A DNA stretch of 46,370 bases, from NCBI GenBank assembly GCA_903822525.1, contig CAIJPI010000180.1, forward strand, positions 1 to 46,370, given 5' to 3'. Every line of letters starts with the position of its first letter. Position 1 is the first letter of the stretch. Both the position numbers and the translations under genes were made by a program. The DNA comes from an uncultured Bacteroidales bacterium (GTDB lineage Bacteria; Bacteroidota; Bacteroidia; Bacteroidales; UBA4417). Of this stretch, positions 8,037 to 16,611 are shown piece after piece. The notes under the pieces were generated by a model that worked only from the letters and a program-made list of their open reading frames with translations, was not told where the DNA came from and ran no database searches.

Positions 8037-8582
8037 TTATTTTCCTTCCTCTACGAGTGGCATAATGGTATCATCGTGCCAACTGGCATACATGGTATAG
8101 CTTTTCGAGATCCTGTTTACCTGTCCTTCAAGCAGGGATTCATCGATCGATTTTATCTTTTTTGCTGGTACACCGGCATAAATGCTTCCTGATTCAACGA
8201 GGGTGTTTTGCGATAACACGGCTCCTGCAGCAATAATAGAGTTGCTTTCAACAACAACCCCATCCATTACAATGGCACCCATGCCTATTAAAACATTGTC
8301 ATGAATAGTGCAACCGTGTATAATGGCTGCATGAGCAATGGAAACATTATTGCCAATACTAACCGGGGCTTTCTGATAAGTACAGTGAATAATAGCACCA
8401 TCCTGTATGTTCACGTTATTTCCAATACGTATGGAATGAACATCGCCACGGATCACAGTATTGAACCAAACACTGCAGTTGTCGCCCATCACAACATCTC
8501 CAACAATTGTTGCATTTTCGGCAATAAAAGTATTTTTACCGATCGACGGGGAAATTCCTTTAATGGGATAGATGAGGGGCAT
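8037..8582 (-). CDS. Gamma-carbonic-anhydrase-like hexapeptide-repeat protein
   Basis: A 181-residue left-handed beta-helix protein of the gamma-CA / YrdA / PaaY group. Hexapeptide repeats run from about residue 15 to 135 (NATIVG, NCSVWF, NVSIAH, NVLIGM, NSIIAA). The three zinc-ligand histidines of the family are in place (H66 in AIIHC, H84 in SIAHA, H89 in IIHGC), so it may bind metal. GVPAKKIK near the C-terminus is the usual end of the helix. Carbonic anhydrase activity in this subgroup is often weak or unproven, so I leave the reaction open. It is 135 bases downstream of nadB, and that gap is filled by heptad repeats. Confidence 0.88.
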   Translation of the reverse strand: MPLIYPIKGISPSIGKNTFIAENATIVGDVVMGDNCSVWFNTVIRGDVHSIRIGNNVNIQDGAIIHCTYQKAPVSIGNNVSIAHAAIIHGCTIHDNVLIGMGAIVMDGVVVESNSIIAAGAVLSQNTLVESGSIYAGVPAKKIKSIDESLLEGQVNRISKSYTMYASWHDDTIMPLVEEGK

Positions 8583-8596
8583 TGGGTGGAGATTTT

Positions 8597-8644
8597 GGAT
8601 GTGTGATGTTGGATGTGTGATGTTGGATGTGTGATGTTGGATGT
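8597..8644 (+). repeat. 14-bp (2 x 7) tandem repeat, array A1
   Basis: GGATGTGTGATGTT occurs three times exactly (8597, 8611, 8625) plus a 6-base partial copy. Each 14-mer is two related heptads, GGATGTG and TGATGTT. It lies in the nadB to gamma-CA gap and opposes the C-rich array A2. Confidence 0.95.
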
Positions 8645-8687
8645 AGAGGAGGGTTTGGTGTAAGTTAGCAGGTGATGCTTGATGTTT

Positions 8688-8713
8688 AATCCCAACCCCT
8701 AAATCCTAACCCC
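8688..8713 (-). repeat. Degenerate heptad array A2 just after the nadB stop
   Basis: On the minus strand the sequence reads GGGGTTA GGATTTA GGGGTTG GGATT, a degenerate 7-bp period, starting 4 bases after the nadB TGA. It is in the opposite orientation to A1, 43 bases away. Confidence 0.75.
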
Positions 8714-8717
8714 TTTT

Positions 8718-10316
8718 TCAATCTTCAGGGCTGAAAGGAAATACATCAGCATCGCTGCCTTTTGGATAATCAATTGAGAAATGCAGGCCGCGGCTTTCTT
8801 TGCGTTCGAGTGCCATTTTAATTATAAGGGTGGCAACTTTGATCAGGTTGCGTACTTCGCAGATCTTATCAATCAGTACTGAGCGTTTGTAAAGATCTTC
8901 GGTTTCACGCTCAAGTATATTGAGTCTGTCGGCAGCTCGTTTTAACCGCAGGTTCGATCGTACTATGCCTACATAATTGGTCATGATACCTTGCAATTCT
9001 CTCATGGTCTGGGTAATAAGTACCATTTCTTCGTTCATAACGGTTCCTTCAGCATTCCAGTCGGGGATTTCGCTGCAGAATTCAATATGTTTAAGTTGCT
9101 CAGAGGAGTTGATACAGGCACGGTGTGAGTATACAAGCGACTCAAGCAGCGAATTGCTGGCAAGACGGTTAGCGCCATGCAGCCCGGTGGAGGAACATTC
9201 GCCTGATGCATATAAGTTAATGATAGAGCTCCGGCCCCATTCATCTACCTTAATGCCACCGCAAACATAATGTGCAGCAGGTACGATTGGAATCATTTCT
9301 TTTGAAATATCAATACCGATGGTAAGGCATTTGGCATAAATGCCGGGGAAATGATTAATAAGGTCGTTGCGGTTCAGGTGGCGGCAGTCGAGGAACATAT
9401 GATCTTCGCCACTTATCTTTAATTCGTTGTCAATGGCCCGGGCAACAATATCACGAGGGGCAAGCGACTGGCGTTTGTCATATTTCTGCATGAATTCGTT
9501 GCCGTTAACATCTTTCAGTATTCCTCCAAAACCACGTAATGCCTCTGTAATCAGGAATGAGGGTTTCTCGGACGGATTGTACAAAGATGTTGGATGGAAC
9601 TGTATAAATTCCATTTTTTCGATGGTTCCCTTTGCACGGTATACCATGGCAATGCCGTCGCCGGTGGCTATCGGAGGGTTGGTAGTGGTAGCATATACAT
9701 TGCCGGCGCCTCCAGTGGCCATAAGGGTCACTTTTGCTAAGATGGTATCGATGCTGTTGTTGGCATGATTAAGAACATATGCGCCATAACAAGTTATATC
9801 AGGAGTACGGCGGTTAACATACATACCCAGGTGGTGCTGGGTTATGATTTCAACAGTAAAATGATTTTCGAGAATTTCTATATTTTGATTTTCGCGGGCC
9901 CTGGCCAGGAGAGTCTCTTCAATTTCAAGCCCTGTCTGGTCCTTATGGTGCAGTACGCGAAACTCGGAATGCCCGCCTTCTTTGGCAAGGTCGTATTTCC
10001 CTGATGCATTTTTATCAAAGCTTACACCTAATTCAATCAGTTCTTTGATTCGTTCCGGTGCTTCGGTGATAGTAATCCTTACAGCTTTTTCGTCGTTCAG
10101 GTCGTCACCTGCTATAAGCGTGTCCTGTATGTGTTTCTCGTAAGTATCGGGGGTATACATAACTGCAGCTATTCCGCCCTGGGCGTATTTTGTTGCAGTT
10201 TCTTCGGCCTTCTGTTTAGCTACAATACAAACTTTTCCATACTTAGCCGCTTTTAAGGCAAAACTCAGCCCGGCAATACCAGTTCCAATAACCAGGAAAT
10301 CAACTTGTCTTCTCAT
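8718..10316 (-). CDS. nadB: L-aspartate oxidase
   Basis: FAD enzyme that oxidises L-aspartate to iminoaspartate, the first step of de novo NAD synthesis. It is 532 residues from the ATG at 10316; the track's TTG at 10319 is directly before it and is not needed. N-terminal FAD fold FLVIGTGIAGLSFALKAA (about residues 7-24), YAQGGIAAVMY (about 45-55), substrate-site HSEFRVLHHKDQTG (about 116-129), FIQFHPTSLY, and RDIVARAID. The C-terminal helical domain is full length. NadA and NadC are not in the window. A TAccTTTG box lies 24 bases upstream of the ATG, and a MITE-like element lies about 110 bases upstream. Fumarate reductase flavoprotein is the main alternative, but the length and motifs favour NadB. 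Confidence 0.93.
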   Translation of the reverse strand: MRRQVDFLVIGTGIAGLSFALKAAKYGKVCIVAKQKAEETATKYAQGGIAAVMYTPDTYEKHIQDTLIAGDDLNDEKAVRITITEAPERIKELIELGVSFDKNASGKYDLAKEGGHSEFRVLHHKDQTGLEIEETLLARARENQNIEILENHFTVEIITQHHLGMYVNRRTPDITCYGAYVLNHANNSIDTILAKVTLMATGGAGNVYATTTNPPIATGDGIAMVYRAKGTIEKMEFIQFHPTSLYNPSEKPSFLITEALRGFGGILKDVNGNEFMQKYDKRQSLAPRDIVARAIDNELKISGEDHMFLDCRHLNRNDLINHFPGIYAKCLTIGIDISKEMIPIVPAAHYVCGGIKVDEWGRSSIINLYASGECSSTGLHGANRLASNSLLESLVYSHRACINSSEQLKHIEFCSEIPDWNAEGTVMNEEMVLITQTMRELQGIMTNYVGIVRSNLRLKRAADRLNILERETEDLYKRSVLIDKICEVRNLIKVATLIIKMALERKESRGLHFSIDYPKGSDADVFPFSPED

Positions 10317-10340
10317 CAATTATAATACTTTTCAGATGTG

Positions 10341-10348
10341 CAAAGGTA
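10341..10348 (-). promoter_or_regulatory. Promoter -7 box TAccTTTG for nadB
   Basis: The plus strand reads CAAAGGTA, giving TACCTTTG followed by CA on the minus strand, 24 bases before the nadB ATG. No -33 element at the consensus spacing is clear. Confidence 0.55.
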
Positions 10349-10427
10349 GCAAATATTGTTGCCTTTATTGGGTTTTGCCTTACAACAAGAATAAAACCAG
10401 GTATTCCTTTCCTGGGGTAAAAATTAA

Positions 10428-10435
10428 ATAAACTA
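10428..10435. repeat. Left 8-bp target-site duplication
   Basis: ATAAACTA directly outside the left end of the MITE-like element, identical to 10615-10622. Confidence 0.8.
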
Positions 10436-10614
10436 GGTTCTGTTTTAGAATATTGTAGCAGGAATTGATTCTGATATATAGTGCATAGTGCTATGTGCTT
10501 AGCATCATTTATTTGTATTTATCAATCCTGTAGCTTGTCTGCAATATACTCTCTGAGCACTGAGCACTTTGCACTAAGCACAAATGATTTTCCACATTTT
10601 CCTTAAACAGAACC
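10436..10614. mobile_element. 179-bp MITE-like non-autonomous element
   Basis: The ends are GGTTCTGTTTTAG and CTTAAACAGAACC, inverted repeats that match at 12 of 13 positions (first 10 perfect). Immediately outside both ends is the same 8-mer ATAAACTA (10428-10435 and 10615-10622), an exact target-site duplication. The interior has no ORF. It carries two facing heptad arrays: TAGTGCA TAGTGCT ATGTGCT on the left (10479-10499) and GAGCACT GAGCACT TTGCACT AAGCACA on the right (10555-10582). The 8-bp duplication with GG ends would suit mobilisation by an IS1595-type or similar transposase, but that is inference. Confidence 0.82.
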
Positions 10615-10622
10615 ATAAACTA
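10615..10622. repeat. Right 8-bp target-site duplication
   Basis: ATAAACTA directly outside the right end of the MITE-like element, identical to 10428-10435. Confidence 0.8.
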
Positions 10623-10681
10623 TAACGGCATATTTTCGCCTTGATAAAATCAGGTTAGTTATACTCCTGCAAATTAGAATT

Positions 10682-11929
10682 TTATAATCCCAGTAATACC
10701 TTTACCGGCTCATTCCCCTCAAAAAGCATTCTCTCAGGGTTTTCGAGCAAATCCTTAACCATTACAAGGAAACTAACCGATTCGCGTCCATCAATAACAC
10801 GGTGATCGTACGATAAAGCAACATACATCATTGGAGCAATAATAACTTGTCCATTTACAGCAATTGGTCTTTCAATAATATTGTGCATGCCTAAAATTGC
10901 GCTTTGTGGCGGATTCAATATCGGGGTTGACATCATGGAACCGAATACTCCTCCATTAGTAATTGTAAAGGTTCCTCCTGTCATTTCTTCAAGTGTGATC
11001 TTATTATCGCGTGCTTTGCCTGCAAGTTCCTTAATCCGGAGTTCGATCTGCGACAGCGACAGCGATTCAGCATTCCGTATTACCGGTACCACTAGCCCTT
11101 TTGGTGCACTAACGGCAATTCCAACATCAGCATATTTATGAAAAACCAGTTCATCACCGTCAATCATAGCATTGACCTGGGGAAATTTTGCGAGGGCAAT
11201 TGTAATAGCTTTAGTGAAAAAGGACATGAAACCGATTCCTACTCCGAATTGTTCTTTAAATTTTTCGTTGTATTGTTTTTTCATGCCCATGATCCGGCCC
11301 ATATTCACCTCGTTGAAAGTGGTCAGCATAGCAGTCTCATTTTTAACCTGTACCAGTCGTTGTGCAAGTTTTATTCGCAGAGTCGACATTTTTTTGCGTT
11401 CTGTTTCACGCGACGATTCATAAAACACCGAATTATCCATGATCTGTGGGGCAGAATTGGTTTCCATACTTGCATTCAGCACATCCTGCCGGGTAATGCG
11501 CGCATGACCTAATTTTTCGAGAACTTCGCGACCGGTAAGCTGTTTTTCCTCCATAATCTTACGTGCGAGCGGAGTTATCTTTACTTCGTCAAGTGCAGCA
11601 GGAGTTTCAGCTTGTTTAATTTCCTCAGCAGCAGGCTTTAGTGCCTCCGATTTTTTAACAATGCTTTCAATAGCCATCCCTTCAGGGGCAATAGCGTCGC
11701 TGTTAATTTGTGCTATAACAGTTCCGATACTAACGGTTTCGCCGGCCTCGACCAGTATTGTGATAGCTCCTGCCATTTCTGCATTCACGGTAAGCGTGGC
11801 TTTGTCAGAATCTATTTCGGCAATTTCAGTATCTTTTGCCACGTAGTCGCCGGTTTTTACCAGCCAGTTTGCAATCTGAACTTCAGTAATCGATTCACCC
11901 GGTGTTGGAGCTTTTATTTCGATAATCAT
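10682..11929 (-). CDS. sucB: 2-oxoglutarate dehydrogenase E2, dihydrolipoyllysine succinyltransferase
   Basis: Core subunit of the 2-oxoglutarate dehydrogenase complex; transfers the succinyl group to CoA in the TCA cycle. 415 residues with the full domain order: lipoyl domain (1-75) with the lipoylated lysine K43 in EIDSDKATL, a linker, the E3/E1-binding domain (about 117-152, [20 protein letters not shown]), and the catalytic domain (about 180-415) ending in [15 protein letters not shown], which holds the active-site H376 and D380. One lipoyl domain is normal for this enzyme. It is downstream of sucA on the same strand across about 180 bases, most of which are heptad repeats. The E3 gene is not in the window. 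Other 2-oxoacid E2s are possible by sequence, but pairing with sucA decides it. Confidence 0.95.
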   Translation of the reverse strand: MIIEIKAPTPGESITEVQIANWLVKTGDYVAKDTEIAEIDSDKATLTVNAEMAGAITILVEAGETVSIGTVIAQINSDAIAPEGMAIESIVKKSEALKPAAEEIKQAETPAALDEVKITPLARKIMEEKQLTGREVLEKLGHARITRQDVLNASMETNSAPQIMDNSVFYESSRETERKKMSTLRIKLAQRLVQVKNETAMLTTFNEVNMGRIMGMKKQYNEKFKEQFGVGIGFMSFFTKAITIALAKFPQVNAMIDGDELVFHKYADVGIAVSAPKGLVVPVIRNAESLSLSQIELRIKELAGKARDNKITLEEMTGGTFTITNGGVFGSMMSTPILNPPQSAILGMHNIIERPIAVNGQVIIAPMMYVALSYDHRVIDGRESVSFLVMVKDLLENPERMLFEGNEPVKVLLGL

Positions 11930-11991
11930 AGTAAGGGTATTTCTAAAAATCTTTTTAAATCAATTCATTGTTAACCTTTGTTCCCAAAACA

Positions 11992-12022
11992 GGGGTTGGG
12001 GTTTAGGTGTTATGGATTAGGG
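11992..12022 (+). repeat. Degenerate heptad array B1
   Basis: GGGGTTG GGGTTTA GGTGTTA TGGATTA GGG, a 7-bp period on the plus strand in the sucA-sucB gap. It faces array B2, 24 bases away, in inverted orientation. Confidence 0.75.
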
Positions 12023-12046
12023 CAGAAATTTACACTTTTCATTAAA

Positions 12047-12108
12047 CATCCAACATCCGCAATCCGCGATCCGCAATCCGCAATCCGCAATCCGCAATCC
12101 GCAATCCT
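12047..12108 (-). repeat. Heptad array B2 abutting the sucA stop
   Basis: On the plus strand AATCCGC is repeated in strict 7-bp register from 12061 to 12102 (one GATCCGC variant), with weaker copies before and a partial copy after. Read in the sucA sense it is GGATTGC repeats, starting one base after the TAG stop. Confidence 0.95.
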
Positions 12109-14886
12109 CTATTTCTGCTCCACGCCTCTCCATTCCTTTGGAGCACAAAGCATCTTACAGGTAATATTGCGATTCTCGCAGGTACAGTCGCCAAAAGCCT
12201 TATCAAGAATTTTGGCTTGCCGCTGAACGTGCAGTTTTGGGGAGCCAGTTGCTGGGCTGCCGCTTTCGGGACGGGCAACGAGCAATAATTTCACGCCTTT
12301 AAAATGACGGAGTATAAACGACCACGCACCCATATTGGCTGGTTCCTCCTGCACCCACGCGAATTTGGTTGCGTTAGGGTATCTTTTCATGATATCCTGC
12401 AACTGAAGTAACGGGAAAGGATATAACTGTTCGACACGGACGAAAGCAATATTGTTATGTTCGCGCTTACGCCGTTCGGCAATGAGGTCGTAATAGACTT
12501 TCCCATTGCAGAAATTCACACGCGTAACTTCTGATGGATTGGCTGTATCATCATCAATTACTTCCTGGAATACTCCTTTTGAAAGGGCTGCTACAGGTGA
12601 AATGCATTCGGGATGCCTCAGCAGGCTTTTAGGAGTGAAAACAATCAGCGGTTTGCGGAAATCGCGGTGCACCTGCCGGCGAAGCAAATGAAAAAAGTTG
12701 GCAGGAGTGGTGCAGTTGGCAACCTGTATGTTATTATCGGCACACTGCTGCAGGAAGCGTTCCATGCGTGCACTGGAGTGTTCTGGCCCCTGGCCTTCGT
12801 AACCGTGTGGAAGAAGCATCACCAACGAGTTCATTACCCGCCATTTTTCCTCAGCGCTTACAATATACTGGTCAATAACAATCTGTGCTCCGTTTATAAA
12901 ATCACCGAACTGTGCTTCCCATATGGTAAGCGAAAATGGGGAGGCAAGCGAATATCCGTATTCAAAACCCAAAACACCATACTCTGAGAGAGGTGAATTG
13001 TAAATCTGGAACGGTGCCTGTTTGGCACTGATATTTTGCAACGGAGTGTATTTCTCTTCTGAATCTTCAATAGTAAGTACAGCATGCCGATGCGAAAAAG
13101 TGCCCCGTTCCGAATCCTGTCCGCTCACGCGTACCGGTATTCCCTCTTCGAGCAAGGATGCATAAGCAAGTAATTCACCCATTGCCCAGTCCACGGTGCC
13201 ATTATCAGTAAACGTGGTTCTGCGCTCGTCCATCAGGCGGACAAGTTTTTTGAAAAACGGCTTGCCTTGAGGTACCGCTGTAATCTTCTGCGTGAGTTCC
13301 AGTAGTTGGTTAAAAGGCACACTGGTGTCGACAGGCTGAATGAAATCCTCTTCTGTAGCCGGTCGTAATTTGTGCCATGAGTTTTCGAGGAAGGTGATAA
13401 CCCTGGCTTTTTCATCATCTTTCGAATCGAGCAATTCCTGTTCAAGCCCTGCTATGAATGATTTTTCAATGTCAGCAGCTTCTTCAGCTGTTATAGAACC
13501 CTGTTCCACCAGCTTATTTATATAAATAGTCCTCGGGTCATCATGTTTCTCAATGATCTTGTATAGGATTGGCTGAGTAAAACGAGGTTCATCCCCTTCG
13601 TTGTGTCCATATTTCCGGTAGCCCAGCAGGTCGATAAATACGTCCCTGTGAAACCTTTGGCGGTATTCAACAGCAAGTTCTACTGTATAAACAACAGCTT
13701 CAACATCATCAGCATTCACATGAAAGATAGGACATTGGGTTGTTTTGGCTACATCTGTGCAATACACCGAACTGCGGGCATCAAGGTAATTGGTTGTAAA
13801 GCCAATCTGGTTATTCACAACAAGGTGAATAGTGCCGCCGGTAGTGTACCCTTTTAACTCCGACATCTGAAGGGTTTCGTACACAACTCCCTGCCCGGCG
13901 ATTGAAGCATCGCCATGTATAATAATCGGCACTACTTGCTGGTTGTCATTTTGGTATTCGGCATCAATTTTACTGCGGGTGATACCTTCCACTATCGGGC
14001 CGACAGTTTCAAGATGCGAGGGGTTAGGAGCCAGCGAAAGCTGGAGTTTTCGGCCATCGGCGGTAGTACGCTCTGATGAGAAGCCCAGGTGGTATTTTAC
14101 ATCGCCCAGCAGGTATTCGTCTTCCAGAAGTTTGCCTTCAAATTCATTAAAAATATCCTGGTATGCTTTTCCAAGTGTGTTAGCCAACACGTTGAGCCTT
14201 CCGCGGTGGGGCATTCCGATTATAAATTCGGTGATACCGGTTTCAGCTCCTTTATTGATTATTGCATCAAGAGCAGGAATAAGGGCCTCGCAGCCTTCGA
14301 GCGAAAATCGTTTCTGCCCTATATATTTTTTATGAAGAAATTTTTCGAAGAGGACTGCACGGCTGAGCTCTTTCAGAATATGCAATTTCTTTTCACGGCC
14401 GAAAACGGGTGTGTTTTGCGTGTGCTCCATGCGTGCCATCAGCCATTCGTGGATTTCAGGACGACGGATATAGGCATATTCAACACCTACACTCTGGCAA
14501 TATGTTTTTTCGAGATGATCAATAATACTGTTAAGAGTGGCATCACCAATTCCAATCTCTCCCCCGGCTTTGAATACCTGGTCGCGATCCTCCTCGGTTA
14601 GGCCAAAATTGTCAATATGCAGGGTAGGAGAGTAGGTACGACGTGTCCTGACAGGGTTTGTCTTGGTAAACAGATGCCCTCTTTTACGGTATTCGTTAAT
14701 CAGATCAATAACCTTAAATTCGCCGGGTTTCATATCAGCCTGTGGCATTAGCTTTCCGCTGAATTCGAACCCCTGAAAAAACCTTCGCCAACCAGTTTCT
14801 ATGCTTTCTGGATTCTGCTTGTACTGCCGGTATAATTCTTCAATTGCATCACTATCGGCATTACTCAGAAAGGATAATTCATCCAT
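12109..14886 (-). CDS. sucA: 2-oxoglutarate dehydrogenase E1 component
   Basis: Thiamine-diphosphate decarboxylase subunit of the 2-oxoglutarate dehydrogenase complex. 925 residues, the usual length. The N-terminal E2-binding helix (MDELSFLSNADSDAIEELYRQY) is present, then the linker with NEYRKRGHLFTKTNPVR. The catalytic core contains FIIGMPHRGRLNVLAN and the TPP/Mg motif GDASIAGQGVVYETLQMS ... VVNNQIGFTTN. The C-terminal part has the pyrimidine-side SERGTFSHRHAV and GFEYGYSLA blocks, and MLLPHGYEGQGPEHSSARMERF. ATG start at 14886, no Shine-Dalgarno. A TAatTTTG box lies about 45 bases upstream. It pairs with sucB and duplicates the reaction of korAB nearby, with NAD rather than ferredoxin as final acceptor. 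Confidence 0.96.
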   Translation of the reverse strand: MDELSFLSNADSDAIEELYRQYKQNPESIETGWRRFFQGFEFSGKLMPQADMKPGEFKVIDLINEYRKRGHLFTKTNPVRTRRTYSPTLHIDNFGLTEEDRDQVFKAGGEIGIGDATLNSIIDHLEKTYCQSVGVEYAYIRRPEIHEWLMARMEHTQNTPVFGREKKLHILKELSRAVLFEKFLHKKYIGQKRFSLEGCEALIPALDAIINKGAETGITEFIIGMPHRGRLNVLANTLGKAYQDIFNEFEGKLLEDEYLLGDVKYHLGFSSERTTADGRKLQLSLAPNPSHLETVGPIVEGITRSKIDAEYQNDNQQVVPIIIHGDASIAGQGVVYETLQMSELKGYTTGGTIHLVVNNQIGFTTNYLDARSSVYCTDVAKTTQCPIFHVNADDVEAVVYTVELAVEYRQRFHRDVFIDLLGYRKYGHNEGDEPRFTQPILYKIIEKHDDPRTIYINKLVEQGSITAEEAADIEKSFIAGLEQELLDSKDDEKARVITFLENSWHKLRPATEEDFIQPVDTSVPFNQLLELTQKITAVPQGKPFFKKLVRLMDERRTTFTDNGTVDWAMGELLAYASLLEEGIPVRVSGQDSERGTFSHRHAVLTIEDSEEKYTPLQNISAKQAPFQIYNSPLSEYGVLGFEYGYSLASPFSLTIWEAQFGDFINGAQIVIDQYIVSAEEKWRVMNSLVMLLPHGYEGQGPEHSSARMERFLQQCADNNIQVANCTTPANFFHLLRRQVHRDFRKPLIVFTPKSLLRHPECISPVAALSKGVFQEVIDDDTANPSEVTRVNFCNGKVYYDLIAERRKREHNNIAFVRVEQLYPFPLLQLQDIMKRYPNATKFAWVQEEPANMGAWSFILRHFKGVKLLLVARPESGSPATGSPKLHVQRQAKILDKAFGDCTCENRNITCKMLCAPKEWRGVEQK

Positions 14887-14930
14887 ATATGTTTTTTATC
14901 TGAAACGTTTACAAATTAGATATGTTCGGT

Positions 14931-14938
14931 CAAAATTA
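14931..14938 (-). promoter_or_regulatory. Promoter -7 box TAatTTTG for sucA
   Basis: The plus strand reads CAAAATTA. On the minus strand an ATTG lies upstream with a 22-base spacer, close to but longer than the 19-21 consensus. The leader would be about 40 bases. Confidence 0.45.
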
Positions 14939-15034
14939 GCAAAATAACTGCAGAAAAGGCCAATTTACCTGAAATATCCGAAATAAGGGTCAGGAAAACC
15001 TGCTAAAAAACCGAATAGAGAGGATGGAAAATCG

Positions 15035-16441
15035 CTAATTTTTAATTATGATCAAACTCTGTGTTGTTTTTCCTGAGATTGCTACTACTATATAACTTCC
15101 AGGACTAACAATGTTCCCGGAATCGTTTGTGCCATCCCATAAAGCCTTACACCAGCCATCAGCATCTTTTTCTGCCGATAGTGTTTTTACATTTCTTCCC
15201 TGTAAATCCCAAATTTGCAAATTTACTGTCCCTGATGCATGAAATAAAATGCTTGTTTCGCTTTTAAATGGGCATGGTTTTGAAAGTAAGGTTTGTTCCT
15301 TCTGTGTTTCTGCTATCCCTCCAAAAAGATAATCGTAATGTGTGCTATAAATTGTACTGAAGCCCTCGCGGTCTGATTCCCAGAACAGGTTTACCGAAAC
15401 GGAGTACCCTGTCGGGAAAGTGACAAAAAATTTGGGGTTAGTATCTTCTCCAGGCCAGAGGGAAATGTTTTGAAGTCCATCGTAGGAAGGTGCTTCGGCA
15501 AAAATATCTTTCTGGGTAAGCGAATCCGACACAAAAGCCAGGATGGTGGGGAAGAAATAGTTTGACTTTGTAATCAACATCATTTCGTCAATGGCAGGCT
15601 GGGAATAGTTGAAGTTTGGCGAATTTAAATGAATGAGTTCATTACTCCAGCCATCGGTGAGAACCAGGCCGGTTGGATTTGATCCAACTTTGTTTTGCAT
15701 GCACATATTGCCCCCTGATAATGGGCCTGCTGCAGTAAGAGCAGCACTATGACCCAAAATGGATTGGGAATTTATCGGATAGATTGTCCAATTATTCTGC
15801 GAGTAATCCGGGCTAACTGAAATTAAAGATGTGTTGTCGCCATTAGGTTTAAGATAACTGAGTCCTCCGGGAGTATAAACAGGAGCGTTTGCCCCTGCTG
15901 AATCAACAGCATATGGAGTTGTAAATAAATTGGATTGATACAGGTACTGCGAAATCCATATTTTCCCACTGTTTTCCCAGGCTAGTCTTCCATACCCATC
16001 GGTAGTCAACCTTATATCATCTCCGGGAAGTGCCGACACTGTTACAGGTGCTGTAAATGTTCCGTTGGGCTGGTAGGTTATACATTTTAAATCAATGTCA
16101 TTTCCTTCATTGGTTTGATAGATCAGAAGATATTCACTCGGTATTATTCCGTTTCCTAATACGATAGCAACTGGATTGGAAAGCTTTACCCCGGCTTGAT
16201 AAAGAGCGACTTGCTGGTTACCAATTGATGAAGGGTTCACGTTTTTGTAACAAAGTTGTGTTGTAGTTGCATCCAGTTCCTGGTCCCAAAATAATATGTT
16301 TTCATAATATTGACCAAGCAGAAATGCATTCCGGTTCTGATGAGTCGAATCGGTCACGGCGTGACCCGGAAACCATTGATCATACTGGGCATGAGCAAAA
16401 AATGGAAGCATTGCAAAGGCTACAAAGACAAAGTTTTTCAT
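15035..16441 (-). CDS. Secreted protein with type IX secretion C-terminal sorting domain
   Basis: 468 residues from ATG 16441; the TTG at 16456 in the track would put five residues ahead of the signal peptide. Signal peptide MKNFVFVAFAMLPFFAHAQ, then YDQWFPGHAVTDS. The body (about 20-385) alternates short strands and turns without a domain I recognise; beta-propeller-like repeats such as RLTTDGYGRLAWENSGKIW suggest a repeat fold (inference). The last 80 residues are a type A sorting tail: LLSKPCPFKSETSILF, LQIWDLQGRNVKTL, DGTNDSGNIVSPGSYIVV and a terminal QSLIIIKN. Such tails direct passage across the outer membrane by the Por/T9SS machine. It stands alone between sucA and the ferredoxin gene. 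Confidence 0.82.
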   Translation of the reverse strand: MKNFVFVAFAMLPFFAHAQYDQWFPGHAVTDSTHQNRNAFLLGQYYENILFWDQELDATTTQLCYKNVNPSSIGNQQVALYQAGVKLSNPVAIVLGNGIIPSEYLLIYQTNEGNDIDLKCITYQPNGTFTAPVTVSALPGDDIRLTTDGYGRLAWENSGKIWISQYLYQSNLFTTPYAVDSAGANAPVYTPGGLSYLKPNGDNTSLISVSPDYSQNNWTIYPINSQSILGHSAALTAAGPLSGGNMCMQNKVGSNPTGLVLTDGWSNELIHLNSPNFNYSQPAIDEMMLITKSNYFFPTILAFVSDSLTQKDIFAEAPSYDGLQNISLWPGEDTNPKFFVTFPTGYSVSVNLFWESDREGFSTIYSTHYDYLFGGIAETQKEQTLLSKPCPFKSETSILFHASGTVNLQIWDLQGRNVKTLSAEKDADGWCKALWDGTNDSGNIVSPGSYIVVAISGKTTQSLIIIKN

Positions 16442-16555
16442 TTTTGTGATATTCAATTATAAATAATTCCGAAAAACGCTTACACACAATAAAATTAGGG
16501 AATATCCTGACACAATTAATAAATAATAATTAAAGTTTAGCAAGCTATTTTACAT

Positions 16556-16584
16556 AAAAAAAGCCTGTTCAAAAGAACAGGCTT
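16556..16584 (-). terminator. Terminator downstream of the ferredoxin gene
   Basis: Perfect 10-bp stem AAGCCTGTTC / GAACAGGCTT with a 4-base loop; on the minus strand it runs into TTTTTTATG. It follows the ferredoxin stop by about 27 bases. Confidence 0.9.
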
Positions 16585-16611
16585 TAGAAATTCTGCTTGT
16601 ATCTGGTGAAA

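Larger units (their letters stand above)
10317..10681. other. Intergenic region nadB to sucB, occupied by a MITE-like element
   Basis: About 365 bases between two minus-strand genes. It contains the nadB promoter box (10341-10348) and the 179-bp element with its target duplications (10428-10622). I see no coding sequence. Confidence 0.8.

Noticed and set aside
8597-8713. Possible second MITE around the nadB-side arrays
   Set aside because: I looked for inverted ends and a target duplication around the pair and found none; only the 10436-10614 element has both.
11930-12108. Possible MITE in the sucA-sucB gap
   Set aside because: Facing arrays are present, but no terminal inverted repeat or flanking duplication is visible.
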